From Demequina litoralis (GTDB taxonomy: Bacteria > Actinomycetota > Actinomycetes > Actinomycetales > Demequinaceae), in NCBI RefSeq assembly GCF_030418455.1, contig NZ_JAUHPW010000007.1, positions 62,001 through 126,000 of the forward strand: DNA of 64,000 nt. Direction: 5' to 3'. Each line of letters begins with the position of its first letter. Within the stretch, counting starts at the first letter, position 1. Shown one piece after another: positions 37,022 through 45,731 of the stretch. The position numbers and the translations under genes are program-made. The notes beneath the pieces were generated by a model. That model saw only the letters and a list, made by a program, of their open reading frames with translations, had not been told where the DNA came from and ran no database searches.

Positions 37022-37747
37022 ATGAGCGACGACGAGCCCCGCAAGGAGATCCCGGAGTCGATCTTCTCGGACGACGACGGCAGCGCCGACGCGCGCCTCG
37101 CGCAGGCCCTCATCCGCTTCTCGCACGGCAAGACGCCGCTCGCCGACGTGGTCGACGCGCTCGCCTACGCGCGCGTGCTCATCCCGGTCATGGCGTCGGG
37201 GGAGAAGCGCGTCATCGGCCGGCACGGCCTCGAGCAGGACGAGGTCGCCTCGACCGGCGTCGTCGCCGTCGAGATGCCCGACGGTCGCACCGCGCTGCCC
37301 GTGTTCACCGACGTCGACGCCGTCAAGGCGTGGAGCGACCGCGCCCGCCCCATCCCGGCCGAGGGGCCGCGCGCCGCGCTGGCCGCGGTGGCCGAGGGCT
37401 GGAGCGCGCTCGTGCTCAACCCCGGCATGGAGACCGTGCTCATCCCGCGCCCCGCGGTGTGGGCGCTCGGGCAGGGTGAGCCCTGGCGACCCGCCGTCGT
37501 GGACGGCGAGGTGGCGGAGGACATCCGCGCCGCCGTCGCCGAGGCGGTCACGCTGGACGATGCGCTGCGCGGCGTCGATGCGGTCGCCGGCCGCGGCGCC
37601 GAGGTCGCCATCGTCCTGCGCCTGGTCCCGGGCCTCACCCAGCCCGAGGTGGACGCCGTGGTCGAGCGCGTCCAGCACGACCTCGCACGCTCGAACGTGG
37701 TCGCACAGCGCGTCGACAGCGTCGAGCTGCGGCTCGCGCAGGTGTAG
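37022..37747 (+). CDS. SseB family protein
   Basis: Soluble protein of 241 residues matching the SseB N-terminal domain layout (ALIRFSHGKTPLADVVDALAYARVLIPV and VFTDVDAVKAWSD), with a C-terminal half (RLVPGLTQPEVDAVVERV) that resembles SseB C-terminal regions. In actinobacteria this family is commonly found beside the his and infC genes. Function is unknown; the E. coli name derives from an unrelated phenotype. It is convergent with the protease operon. Confidence 0.8.
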   Translation: MSDDEPRKEIPESIFSDDDGSADARLAQALIRFSHGKTPLADVVDALAYARVLIPVMASGEKRVIGRHGLEQDEVASTGVVAVEMPDGRTALPVFTDVDAVKAWSDRARPIPAEGPRAALAAVAEGWSALVLNPGMETVLIPRPAVWALGQGEPWRPAVVDGEVAEDIRAAVAEAVTLDDALRGVDAVAGRGAEVAIVLRLVPGLTQPEVDAVVERVQHDLARSNVVAQRVDSVELRLAQV

Positions 37748-37771
37748 CCCCGTCGCGACCGGCGCCGCGCG

Positions 37772-38494
37772 TCAGCAGGACGCGTCGACCTCGGTGCGCT
37801 CCGCATCGTCCGCGAGGAAGGCCTCGAGCCGCGGCAGGGTGACGGCGCCGGCGAACTCCTCGCCGTCCGAGGAGAACACCACGCCCACGACGTCGCCGTC
37901 GGCGTCCGTCACGGGCGAGCCGGAGTTGCCCTCGCGCGCGAGCAGCTGGAGGAAGTAGATCTCGGCGCCGTCGGGGTCGAGCTCGTTCTCGCGCAGCTCG
38001 ACGTACGGCCCGGTGACGGACGCGAGGGGCCCGCCGAGCGCGTAGCCGGTGACGGTGAGGTCGTCGCCCAGCGCGGGCTCGTCCTCGCCCACGGTTCCCG
38101 CCTCCGGGAAGGTACCGTCGATCGTGATGAGCGCGAGGTCGTCGTCGGTGGAGTACTCGGCGGCCACCGCGCGGTACTCGCGGCCCCGGTAGTCGGTCAG
38201 CTCGATGTGGGTGGTGTCGCGGACGACGTGCCGGTTGGTGACGGCGTGGGTCTCGTCGAGCATCCATGCCGTGCCGTTGCGGTAGGCGTCGCAGCTGATG
38301 GCCCACACGCGCAGCGCGATGCGCTCGGCGTGGGTGAAGCCGTCGGTGGACGATGCGGTGGCGGTGGCCTCGACCGGGGCCGGGGTGGCGTACGGAGGGG
38401 GAGAGAGCGGGACGCAGGCGGCGAGCGCGGGGGCGAGGGCGAGGCCGGACGCGAGCGCGAGGGCGGCCGCGCCGAGGCGGCGCCGGTCAGCCAT
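37772..38494 (-). CDS. Trypsin-like serine protease lipoprotein (copy B)
   Basis: Protein of 240 residues. The signal peptide ends in lipobox ALAAC (Cys27), so it is lipid-anchored outside the membrane. A chymotrypsin-fold domain carries the triad H89 (TNRHVV), D119 (DDDLALI) and S191 (GNSGSP). C68 and the very last residue, C240, are 172 residues apart, exactly as C69/C241 in copy A, and probably form a disulphide. The ATG overlaps the upstream coiled-coil gene by eight bases. It is the last gene of a five-gene overlapping operon. Substrate is unknown. Confidence 0.85.
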   Translation of the reverse strand: MADRRRLGAAALALASGLALAPALAACVPLSPPPYATPAPVEATATASSTDGFTHAERIALRVWAISCDAYRNGTAWMLDETHAVTNRHVVRDTTHIELTDYRGREYRAVAAEYSTDDDLALITIDGTFPEAGTVGEDEPALGDDLTVTGYALGGPLASVTGPYVELRENELDPDGAEIYFLQLLAREGNSGSPVTDADGDVVGVVFSSDGEEFAGAVTLPRLEAFLADDAERTEVDASC

Positions 38495-39128
38495 GCTTCT
38501 CGCGGAAGTCGCGGTACGCGTCGGACACCTCGGCGCAGAACTCGACGATCGACCGCTCGGACTCCTCGATGCTCGACTGCACGTACAGCTCGGAGTTGCG
38601 GAGGACGTCGAAGTGCTCGTCCTGGGCCTCGACGCACTTCTCGTATGCGTCGGCGATGTCCTCGAGCTCCTCGACGAGCTCGGTGCCCTGGGCGCCCTGG
38701 TTGACCGCCGACGAGTACTCCTCCTTGAGCGTCTCGAGCTGCGCCTCGGTCTGCTCGAGCTCGACGATGCGGGCGTTCTGGGCCGACACCTCGTCGGTGA
38801 GCGACTCGACATGGGCGCGGAGGTCGGCGTTCTGGCCCTCCCACGTCGACCGGGCCGAGGCCAGCATCGCGAGCGGCACGGCGAGCGCGACCACGGCGAT
38901 CAGGCTGAGCGCGAGGCCGACGGCGAGCCCGCGGCTCCGGGAGCGCGGCGGCGGGGGCGGAGGCACGTCCGTGGGGGCGGCAGCGGGCACGTCCGTGAGG
39001 GCGGGCGTGGGGTTGGGGTTCGGGTTGGGGTCGGCGGGCGGCGGAGGGGGCGCGGGCACGCCGCTCCCGGCCGCCTCATCGGGCACGCCGGCGCCCGCCC
39101 CGTCGGCGCGCGGGTCCGGCTCGCTCAC
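38487..39128 (-). CDS. Membrane-anchored coiled-coil protein (copy B)
   Basis: Protein of 213 residues. The cytoplasmic N-terminal part is Pro-rich with an NPNPNP run (residues 25-60). One membrane segment lies at about 68-90. A long coiled coil follows (residues 95-160) outside the membrane, then a helical end with C165 and C198, spaced 33 residues. The same two cysteines with the same spacing occur in copy A (C238/C271). The GTG start overlaps the upstream protease stop (GTGA). Family unknown; it is probably a partner or substrate scaffold of the adjacent protease. Confidence 0.75.
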   Translation of the reverse strand: MSEPDPRADGAGAGVPDEAAGSGVPAPPPPPADPNPNPNPTPALTDVPAAAPTDVPPPPPPRSRSRGLAVGLALSLIAVVALAVPLAMLASARSTWEGQNADLRAHVESLTDEVSAQNARIVELEQTEAQLETLKEEYSSAVNQGAQGTELVEELEDIADAYEKCVEAQDEHFDVLRNSELYVQSSIEESERSIVEFCAEVSDAYRDFREKHG

Positions 39129-39874
39129 GCGGCGCCCAGGTTGGTCGACGTGCAGGTGGGCTCCGGCACGAACAGCGACGCCTCGCTGAGGAGGGTGTTG
39201 AGCGTCGAGATCGGCACGATGAAGCTCTGGTTGGAGAAGTTCTTCGCGTAGATGACCCCGACCACGCGGCCGACCTCGTCGAGCACTGGCGAGCCCGACG
39301 ACCCCTGCTCGACCTTCGCGCTCGTCGCGAGCACGGTGCCGACCGCGGTGTCGAGGGGGTCGGTGGTGGCGCCGAGCACGACGCCGGCGGACGTGGTGAG
39401 GCGGCCGCCGTTGGGGTAGCCGACGACCGTGATGACGTCGCCCTCCGAGGGATCCTCCTCGGCGCGCTCCGCGTACGACGAGCCCAGGGACTCCTCGGTG
39501 GTGATGATCGCGATGTCGGCGACGGTGGTGGTCGCGGCGGCGGTCGCGGCGATCGAGCGGCCGTCGTAGGTGGTGAGGGTGATGCGCTTGGCGTCGGCCA
39601 CCACGTGGCGGTTGGTGACGAGCGTGTGGTCGTCGAGCGCGAAGCCGGTCCCGGTCGCGATGAACCCGCAGCCGACGTTGCGCACGCGCACCGTCATGCG
39701 CTGCGCGGCGGAGAAGCCGTCGGGGGAGAGCGCGACGGCGACGTCGCCGGGCGAGGCGGACGGCTCCGGCACGAAGTCGTCGGGCATGGCGCCGGGCGCC
39801 TGGGGCAGCGCGGCGCAGCCGGTGAGCGCCAAGGCGCCGGCCAGCGAGAGTGCAGCGATCCGGGTCCGGATCAC
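39125..39874 (-). CDS. Trypsin-like serine protease lipoprotein (copy A)
   Basis: Protein of 249 residues with signal peptide and lipobox LTGC (Cys20). The chymotrypsin-fold triad is H90 (TNRHVV), D120 (VADIAII) and S193 (GSSGSP). C69 and C241 are spaced 172 residues, as in copy B. YGRS-type substrate pockets cannot be read reliably. The GTG overlaps the upstream coiled-coil stop by four bases. Overall similarity with copy B in layout, triad spacing and cysteines shows that the pair arose by duplication. Confidence 0.85.
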   Translation of the reverse strand: MIRTRIAALSLAGALALTGCAALPQAPGAMPDDFVPEPSASPGDVAVALSPDGFSAAQRMTVRVRNVGCGFIATGTGFALDDHTLVTNRHVVADAKRITLTTYDGRSIAATAAATTTVADIAIITTEESLGSSYAERAEEDPSEGDVITVVGYPNGGRLTTSAGVVLGATTDPLDTAVGTVLATSAKVEQGSSGSPVLDEVGRVVGVIYAKNFSNQSFIVPISTLNTLLSEASLFVPEPTCTSTNLGAA

Positions 39875-40734
39875 GGGGCCACCGACTGCTGGAAGACGAG
39901 GTTCGCATCGGCCGCGGCCTGGCAGAGCTCGTCGACGCTCTCCTCGAAGGTGCGCAGCTCCTTGGGCTTGAGGTCGTCGGGGTTCGCGAGGTACACGGCG
40001 AGCTGCTCGTGCCCCTGGATGCACCGGCCGAGCGAGTTCGCGACGGACGTCGCGTCCGTGATGATCTCCTGCAGCCCCGCGATCTGCTCCTGCGCGTAGG
40101 CGGCGTCGTCGCCCCACTGGGCGTTCTCGGCCTGCAGGCGGCTCACCGTGTCCTTGGACGCGGACAGCTGGTCCGACACGAGGTCGAGCTGCTCCTGCGT
40201 GGTGGCGAGGGTGCCGCGCTCGTCCGCGAGCTCGCTGCCGAGGCCGTAGCTGTACTCGGTCATCTCGATCACGCGCTCCTCCCACGCCTCGGACACGCGC
40301 CACAGGTAGGCGATGAGGGCGGAGGCGGCGAGCAGCGTCACGGTGAGGAGGGCGACGGTGATGAGGAGGCCGACCGGGCGGGGACGATGCGCGACGGCGT
40401 GCTCGGCCGCGACGTCCGGGGCGTCGTCGGTCCCGTCCTCGTCGGCGACCACCGGGTCGGCGTCGTCGTCCTCGCCGAACGGGTGGGCGGCATCGATGCG
40501 CAGGGTGCCGCCGGGGGTGGGGACCGGGTCGGCCGGGAGCGATCCGCGGGACGGGTCGGACGCCGCGCCCACCACGGGGATCTCGTCGGTGTCGACGTGG
40601 TCGGTGGGCTCGGCGGCGGGGTCCGTCACCGGGAGGAAGGGGAGGCGAGGCCTGCTGAGGCCCTCCGGAGGGCTCGCCGAGATCGCGAGGTCACCCCTCG
40701 CGCCGTCTCGACGGCTGTCCTCCCCAGTCGTCAC
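39871..40734 (-). CDS. Membrane-anchored coiled-coil protein (copy A)
   Basis: Protein of 287 residues. The cytoplasmic N-terminal region is acidic and Pro-rich (residues 1-118). The membrane segment is at about 121-145. An extracytoplasmic coiled coil (150-235) is followed by a C-terminal helical part with C238 and C271, 33 residues apart as in copy B. I chose the GTG at 40734, whose G is the last base of the upstream TAG stop (TAGTG). Family unknown. Co-translation with the protease downstream (4-base overlap) suggests a functional pair. Confidence 0.75.
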   Translation of the reverse strand: MTTGEDSRRDGARGDLAISASPPEGLSRPRLPFLPVTDPAAEPTDHVDTDEIPVVGAASDPSRGSLPADPVPTPGGTLRIDAAHPFGEDDDADPVVADEDGTDDAPDVAAEHAVAHRPRPVGLLITVALLTVTLLAASALIAYLWRVSEAWEERVIEMTEYSYGLGSELADERGTLATTQEQLDLVSDQLSASKDTVSRLQAENAQWGDDAAYAQEQIAGLQEIITDATSVANSLGRCIQGHEQLAVYLANPDDLKPKELRTFEESVDELCQAAADANLVFQQSVAP

Positions 40735-41171
40735 TACGTGACCGCCCCCGTGTACTTCTCGCCGGGCCCGTCCCCGGGCCTGTCCGGGACCACCGAGGCC
40801 TCCCGGAATGCCAACTGTACGCTTCGCAGCCCGTCCCGGAGGACGCGCGCGTGAGTGTCCCCGAGATCGGGTGCGGCGGCGGTCACGAGTCCCGCAAGCG
40901 CGTTGATGATCGTCCGCGCCTCGTCGAGGTCCTTGAGGTCCTCGCCTTCCTCCGCCAGACCGCACCGGAGTGCGGCGGCACTCAGGAGGTGAACGCTTAC
41001 GGTGGTGATAAGTTCCACGGCGCCGACGTCGGCGATGTCGCGGGCCGCATCGGTGACCCCCGCATCGTCCTCCGGAAGTCGTTCGAGGGGCGTCGCGGTG
41101 GGCTCGTCGGGGGCCTCCGGTCCGTCCGATCCGGAGGGACCGGGACCTGCTGCCTGGTCATTGCTGCTCAT
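40734..41171 (-). CDS. DUF1844 domain protein
   Basis: Protein of 145 residues. An acidic, Pro/Ser-rich N-terminus (1-45) precedes the DUF1844 helical domain (DIADVGAVELITTVSVHLLSA through LRCGL) that is normally encoded next to infC in actinobacteria, as here. Function is unknown. CAGAAT (the complement of 41179-41184) lies seven bases before the ATG, fitting a leaderless promoter that would drive the whole five-gene operon. It is divergent from infC. Confidence 0.82.
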   Translation of the reverse strand: MSSNDQAAGPGPSGSDGPEAPDEPTATPLERLPEDDAGVTDAARDIADVGAVELITTVSVHLLSAAALRCGLAEEGEDLKDLDEARTIINALAGLVTAAAPDLGDTHARVLRDGLRSVQLAFREASVVPDRPGDGPGEKYTGAVT

Positions 41172-41309
41172 GCTTGCTATTCTGGTGCATCGACCGGTTG
41201 CGGCAGGTGTCGCAACACGCAAGTGGAGTCCACCTCCCACCCTAGGACCATGAGGACCAGGGTCTCGGTTCCGGCGGCCGCCGTATGGACGGGCCGTCGT
41301 TGCTGCGGT

Positions 41310-41341
41310 GGCCTCTGCTCGTGTTCGGGCAGGGGCCTTTT
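41310..41341 (+). terminator. Attenuator-like terminator in the infC leader
   Basis: Nine-base-pair stem GGCCTCTGC / GCAGGGGCC (one G-U pair) around a ten-base loop, followed directly by TTTT. It lies 60 bases before the infC start and inside its leader. Intrinsic terminators in infC-rpmI-rplT leaders are a known control point in other bacteria. Use as an attenuator here is inference. Confidence 0.65.
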
Positions 41342-41401
41342 CCCGTTTCTGGGGCAGGTGTCGGCCGGGAGGTCTCCAGGAAGCAACGGTAAGGAGCCGC
41401 T

Positions 41402-42058
41402 ATCAACGAGCCGCGCATCAACGAGCGCATCCGTGTCCCCGAGGTCCGCCTGGTCGGTCCGAAGGGCGAGCAGGTCGGCATCGTCCGTATCGAGGATGCC
41501 CTCCGTCTGGCGCAGGACGCCGAGCTCGACCTGGTCGAGGTGGCGCCCAACTCGCGTCCTCCCGTCGTCAAGCTCATGGACTACGGAAAGTTCAAGTACG
41601 AGGCTGCGGTCAAGGCACGCGAGGCACGTCGCAACCAGGCGAACACCGAGATCAAGGAGATGCGGTTCCGCCTGAAGATCGACGAGCACGACTACGAGAC
41701 CAAGAAGGGTCACGTCGTCCGGTTCCTCAAGGGTGGCGACAAGGTCAAGATCACGATCATGTTCCGTGGTCGCGAGCAGTCCCGTCCTGAGATGGGCCGC
41801 CGCCTGCTGATGAAGCTGGCGGAGGAGGTCCAGGAGTTCGGCGTCGTGGAGAACGCGCCGAACCAGGAGGGCCGCAACATGTCGCTGGTCCTGGGTCCGC
41901 TGAAGAAGAAGGCGGAGGCCAAGGAGGAGCAGCGCAAGGTGCGCGAGGAGCGCAAGGCCGCCGAGGCGGCGGCGCGCGACGAGCGCAAGGCGCCCCACAA
42001 GGGTGCCGAGGTGGGCGACGAGGTCGCCGCGGAGGTCGAGGAGACCGCCGCCGAGTAG
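41402..42058 (+). CDS. infC: Translation initiation factor IF-3
   Basis: Initiation factor of 218 residues that ensures start-codon fidelity on the 30S subunit. The N-terminal domain ([18 protein letters not shown]) and the C-terminal RNA-binding domain ([16 protein letters not shown] onward) are complete, with a charged Lys/Glu tail. There is no ATG, GTG or TTG between an in-frame TAA at 41390 and residue 47. AAGGAG at 41391-41396 points to ATC at 41402 as the start. A non-AUG start is the classic infC self-regulation device. The leader also holds a terminator-like hairpin. Confidence 0.93.
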   Translation: MNEPRINERIRVPEVRLVGPKGEQVGIVRIEDALRLAQDAELDLVEVAPNSRPPVVKLMDYGKFKYEAAVKAREARRNQANTEIKEMRFRLKIDEHDYETKKGHVVRFLKGGDKVKITIMFRGREQSRPEMGRRLLMKLAEEVQEFGVVENAPNQEGRNMSLVLGPLKKKAEAKEEQRKVREERKAAEAAARDERKAPHKGAEVGDEVAAEVEETAAE

Positions 42059-42152
42059 CCGTCGCGAGACGCACACAGGCTTCGGGCGCCAGCCGCCCGT
42101 GAAACGTGCTGGGTTCCACCGGGCCCAGCCAGACCTAGAAGGAGAGGCAGCA

Positions 42153-42347
42153 ATGCCCAAGAACAAGACCCACTCGGGTGCCAAGAAGCGCTTCAAGCTC
42201 ACCGGCACCGGCAAGGTGAAGCACGCCTCGGCGATGAACGTCCACAAGTTCGAGGAGAAGCACTCCTCGCGCAAGCGCCGCGTGGCCCAGGACCAGATCC
42301 TGTCGGACGCCGATTCGAAGAAGATCAAGAAGCTGCTGGGCAAGTAA
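42153..42347 (+). CDS. rpmI: 50S ribosomal protein L35
   Basis: Protein of 64 residues, highly basic, beginning [18 protein letters not shown] and ending in [11 protein letters not shown], typical of L35. The ATG follows GGAGAGG. It lies 94 bases after infC; I see no strong hairpin in that gap. Conserved infC-rpmI-rplT order. Confidence 0.96.
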   Translation: MPKNKTHSGAKKRFKLTGTGKVKHASAMNVHKFEEKHSSRKRRVAQDQILSDADSKKIKKLLGK

Positions 42348-42384
42348 GCCCCGCCCTCTCACACGTACCTTTAGGAGAACTGAA

Positions 42385-42765
42385 ATGGCACGCGTCAAGC
42401 GGGCGGTCAACGCCCAGAAGAAGCGCCGGACGACCCTCGAGCGCGCTGCGGGCTACCGCGGCCAGCGCTCGCGCCTCTACCGCAAGGCGAAGGAGCAGGT
42501 CACCCACTCCCTCGTCTACTCGTACAACGACCGCCGCAAGCGCAAGGGCGACTTCCGCAAGCTGTGGATCCAGCGCATCAACGCTGCGGCCCGTGCGAAC
42601 GGCATGACCTACAACCGCTTCATCCAGGGCCTCAAGGCCTCGGGTATCGAGGTGGACCGCCGCATGCTCGCCGAGCTCGCGGTGAACGACGAGGCCGCCT
42701 TCGCGACCCTCGTCGAGACGGCGAAGAAGGCCCTCCCGGCCGACGTCAACGCGCCCGCCGCGTAA
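42385..42765 (+). CDS. rplT: 50S ribosomal protein L20
   Basis: Protein of 126 residues, basic N-terminal half ([15 protein letters not shown]) with the [17 protein letters not shown] and [14 protein letters not shown] signatures. It binds 23S rRNA early in assembly and in some bacteria represses its own operon. The ATG follows AGGAGAACTGAA. Confidence 0.97.
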   Translation: MARVKRAVNAQKKRRTTLERAAGYRGQRSRLYRKAKEQVTHSLVYSYNDRRKRKGDFRKLWIQRINAAARANGMTYNRFIQGLKASGIEVDRRMLAELAVNDEAAFATLVETAKKALPADVNAPAA

Positions 42766-42793
42766 GACGCCTCTCCAGGAAGGCACCCGCCGC

Positions 42794-43645
42794 ATGACAG
42801 AACGCCCCGCCGGGCCTGCAGACCTCTCCGTCACGCTTTCGAATCCGAAGGCGGAACGGGTCAAGAGAGTCGCGGCCCTGGCGGGGCGTTCTGCGCGTTC
42901 GCGGGCGGGTGCCCTCCTCGTCGAGGGCCCGCAGGGTGTGCGCGAGGCCGTGCGCTACGCCGCCCCGCGGGTCCGCGACGTCTACCTCTCGCCCGACGCG
43001 TCGCTCCGCTACCCCGAGATCACGTCGGAGGCGCTGGAGGCGGGGCTCTACGTCCACCTCGGCACCGATGCGGTCCTCGAGGCGATGAGCGCGGACGCCC
43101 AGGGCGTGGTCGCGGTCCTCGACTCGACGGGCACGTCGCTCGACGACGTGGTCGCCGCGGCGCCGAGGCTGGTCGCGGTGCTCTCCAACGTCCGCGACCC
43201 GGGCAACGCAGGCACCGTGATCCGCTGCGCCGACGCCGCGGGCGCCGATGCGGTGGTGCTCGCCGGCGAGTCCGTCGACCCCGGCAACCCCAAGGTGATC
43301 CGCTCGACCGCGGGAAGCCTGTTCCATCTTCCGGTGGCGCGCGCCCCGCTCGCGGAGGCCGTCGAGGCCCTGCGCGGTGCCGGTCTCACCGTCCTCGCGG
43401 CCGACGGCTCGGGCGAGGACCTGCTCGGCGACCCGACGGCAGGTGCCGGCGCGGGCGGCTCGGACTCGCTCGCCGGTCCCACGGCGTGGGTCTTCGGCAA
43501 CGAGGCGTGGGGCCTGCGCCCCGACGAGCTCGCGCTCATGGACGCCGTGGTGCGCATCCCCATCCACGGCCATGCGGAGAGCCTCAACCTCGGCACGGCC
43601 GCGGCGGTCTGCCTCTACGCCTCGGCGACCGCGCAGCGAGCCTGA
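42794..43645 (+). CDS. TrmH/SpoU-family RNA 2'-O-methyltransferase
   Basis: SPOUT methyltransferase of 283 residues. It has an N-terminal substrate-binding domain (LLVEGPQGVREA), then the three SPOUT motifs: NVRDPGNAGTVIRCADAAG near residue 132, WVFGNEAWGL near residue 234, and IPIHGHAESLNLGTAAAVCLY near residue 255. The knot binds SAM. It probably acts on 23S rRNA, but the site is not predictable. It lies 28 bases after rplT and commonly follows it. It is convergent with the next gene over an 83-base gap holding repetitive TTTCTCC..GAG sequence that can form a weak hairpin. Confidence 0.88.
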   Translation: MTERPAGPADLSVTLSNPKAERVKRVAALAGRSARSRAGALLVEGPQGVREAVRYAAPRVRDVYLSPDASLRYPEITSEALEAGLYVHLGTDAVLEAMSADAQGVVAVLDSTGTSLDDVVAAAPRLVAVLSNVRDPGNAGTVIRCADAAGADAVVLAGESVDPGNPKVIRSTAGSLFHLPVARAPLAEAVEALRGAGLTVLAADGSGEDLLGDPTAGAGAGGSDSLAGPTAWVFGNEAWGLRPDELALMDAVVRIPIHGHAESLNLGTAAAVCLYASATAQRA

Positions 43646-43728
43646 GCTGTTTCTCCTGAGCGGTTTCTCCCGAGCTGTTCCCCCGACGGGCTGAGGAGAG
43701 CCTGTAGCGCATGCCTCGTGCGCTCCCC

Positions 43729-44121
43729 TCAGGTGCCTGACTCCGCGGGCGTCCGGGTCTTCGTGCGGCGCGTCGCGTGGCGCGCCGCACGACCATGGCC
43801 CGCGACGCGAAGCGTCATCGCTGCCATGAGCGAGGCGGCCGCACCGGCCGCCGCGGCGGCAGCCCCGGCGAAGGCTAGCGACCCGGCGGTGCGGCAGCGC
43901 GCCGCGACGTCGAGCGCGTCCGGCGGCGGGTCCCCGCCGGGCGTGTTGAAGGCGCCGTTGAGCACGGTGTCCCAGGGTGCAAGGCAGCGGTAGGAGTCGC
44001 CGTACGAGGTCCCGCCGATGCGGGGGTTCCACACGACCAGCGTCAGTGCCAGAACCGCGAGGACGATCGCAATGATCGCCCAGGTATTCGACCACATGTT
44101 CGCCGCCGCCGCTCGCCTCAT
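43729..44121 (-). CDS. Small membrane protein, unknown
   Basis: Protein of 130 residues with a membrane segment at about 12-32, an extracytoplasmic stretch with two Cys (RCLAPWDTVLNGAFNTPGGDPP through AARCRTAG), a second hydrophobic Ala-rich segment at about 78-100, and a basic tail. I do not recognise the family. The ATG at 44121 is 26 bases downstream of the HNH gene's stop on the same strand. Confidence 0.6.
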   Translation of the reverse strand: MRRAAAANMWSNTWAIIAIVLAVLALTLVVWNPRIGGTSYGDSYRCLAPWDTVLNGAFNTPGGDPPPDALDVAARCRTAGSLAFAGAAAAAAGAAASLMAAMTLRVAGHGRAARHATRRTKTRTPAESGT

Positions 44122-44147
44122 GGCGCGAACCTACGTGCGCCTGCCCT

Positions 44148-45653
44148 TCAGAACAACCCCGTCGGCGCACCCCGCGTGGGTGTCGACGCCCTCACCCCAC
44201 GACTCGCGGTGGGTGACACCGGAGGTGCGTTGCCCGAGCGCGCGCCGCTACCGAGATCTGGATCGCCCGACGACACCCGGGCGCTACCTCCGAGGCGTGG
44301 CTCCCGCGACGGGTCCACGTCGGGAGGTGGGATGAACCACACCTGGCCGTCCCTCACCACGATCTCCCATCCCGTGGCGTGCAGTTGCACGTGACACGAG
44401 CGGCAGAGGAGGACCCCGTTGCTCAGGTCCGTGCGGCCGCCCTTGGACCAGTCGAGGATGTGGTGTGCGTCGCACCAGGCAGGCGGGCGCCCGCACCAGG
44501 CGCAGCCCCCGTCCCGGCGGGCCAGCGCGATCTTCTGATAGCGCGTGAAGAGCCGCTCCCGGCGCCCCAGGTCGAGCGGCACCGACGGGCCGCCCATGAC
44601 CGCCGGGATCACGCCCGCATCCGCGAGCATCGCGCGGAGCGACTCGATGCTGAGGCGCGTCGACAGGTGCTCCGTCTCGACCAGCCCCGCGCCTCGGCGC
44701 AGGTCCTCGAGGTCCACATGCACCACGACGGTGGTCTTCACGCCGGTGGTCATGGACGAGCAGTCGAGGCCGTGCTGGGCGAGATCGGCGAGCGCGTCCG
44801 CGCGGACCTGGCCGGCGGTGCGGTTGTCGTCGAGCTCACGGTCGCGCCGACGCTGGAACGAGTCCTTCACCTGGGCGTCGAGCCACGCCACGATGGGCAG
44901 CGCGGTCGCGGCGTCGAAACGCCCCGTGAGCGTCACCATTCCGTCCGCGTCCTGGCGCACGAGCAGATGGCGCGCCTCCCGGCGGCGGCGCTCGTCCGCG
45001 AGGAAGCGCGCGTGGTCGTACTCCTCGCGCTCACGCTGGCACGCACGTCGCAGGTCCGGGATGTCCAACCGGAAAGCCTTCTTCACCAGGCGCTCCTCGA
45101 CGTCCATGGCCGTCTCGTCGTCCATGCCCTCGAGCGTCTGCACGATGAGCGACGCCGCCTCCGGTCCGATGAGTCCCGCGCGCAGCGCCTCGCCGACGGG
45201 GGAGAGGGGCGCCTCATCCTGGTCCTCGTCGTCGTCCGGTCCGTCGCCCGAGCCCTCACCCGAGCCCTCGTCAGGGTCGTCCGGCGAAGGGTCGGGCGTG
45301 TCCTCGGGATCCGGATCCGGCCCCGGATCCGGGGTGGGCTCGGGCGGCAGCATCGCGAGCCCCGCCTCGATGAGCCGGCGCGCCTCGGCCGGCGACACCC
45401 CGGCACGGCTCCCGATCATGCGCTCGGCGGACGCGTAGCCCTCCTGACGCGCGAGCCCGATCGCCCCGCCCGTGGACCGCAGCGAGATCTCCGCGGCGAA
45501 CGACGCGTAGACCACCTTCGCCGCCGCCATGATCGCGGCGGCGACGGCCTCGCCGTCGAGCAGGGCGTCCTTGCTCAGCGCCCCCGGGTCCGTGCCGTCC
45601 AGCTCGCGCGCGCCGGCGACCGAGGTCTCGAGCCGGGCCGTGGAGATCGCCAT
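44148..45653 (-). CDS. DUF222 domain HNH endonuclease-like protein
   Basis: Protein of 501 residues. The DUF222 region covers most of the chain. The C-terminal HNH nuclease motif reads CAWCGRPPAWCDAHHILDWSKGG, then LSNGVLLCRSCH, with the metal-binding cysteines and catalytic His present. An unusual Pro/Asp/Gly/Ser-rich linker (about residues 100-150) interrupts DUF222. This 13E12-like family occurs in several to many copies per actinobacterial genome and may be mobile. A tail of about 55 residues after the HNH is Ser/Gly/Pro-rich. Confidence 0.82.
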   Translation of the reverse strand: MAISTARLETSVAGARELDGTDPGALSKDALLDGEAVAAAIMAAAKVVYASFAAEISLRSTGGAIGLARQEGYASAERMIGSRAGVSPAEARRLIEAGLAMLPPEPTPDPGPDPDPEDTPDPSPDDPDEGSGEGSGDGPDDDEDQDEAPLSPVGEALRAGLIGPEAASLIVQTLEGMDDETAMDVEERLVKKAFRLDIPDLRRACQREREEYDHARFLADERRRREARHLLVRQDADGMVTLTGRFDAATALPIVAWLDAQVKDSFQRRRDRELDDNRTAGQVRADALADLAQHGLDCSSMTTGVKTTVVVHVDLEDLRRGAGLVETEHLSTRLSIESLRAMLADAGVIPAVMGGPSVPLDLGRRERLFTRYQKIALARRDGGCAWCGRPPAWCDAHHILDWSKGGRTDLSNGVLLCRSCHVQLHATGWEIVVRDGQVWFIPPPDVDPSREPRLGGSARVSSGDPDLGSGARSGNAPPVSPTASRGVRASTPTRGAPTGLF

Positions 45654-45731
45654 GTGACAAGTCCACCACCAGGGTCAGACAATTCGGACGTTCTCCACAG
45701 GGCCGAATCGTGGACCGCGGAGGCCAGGGGT

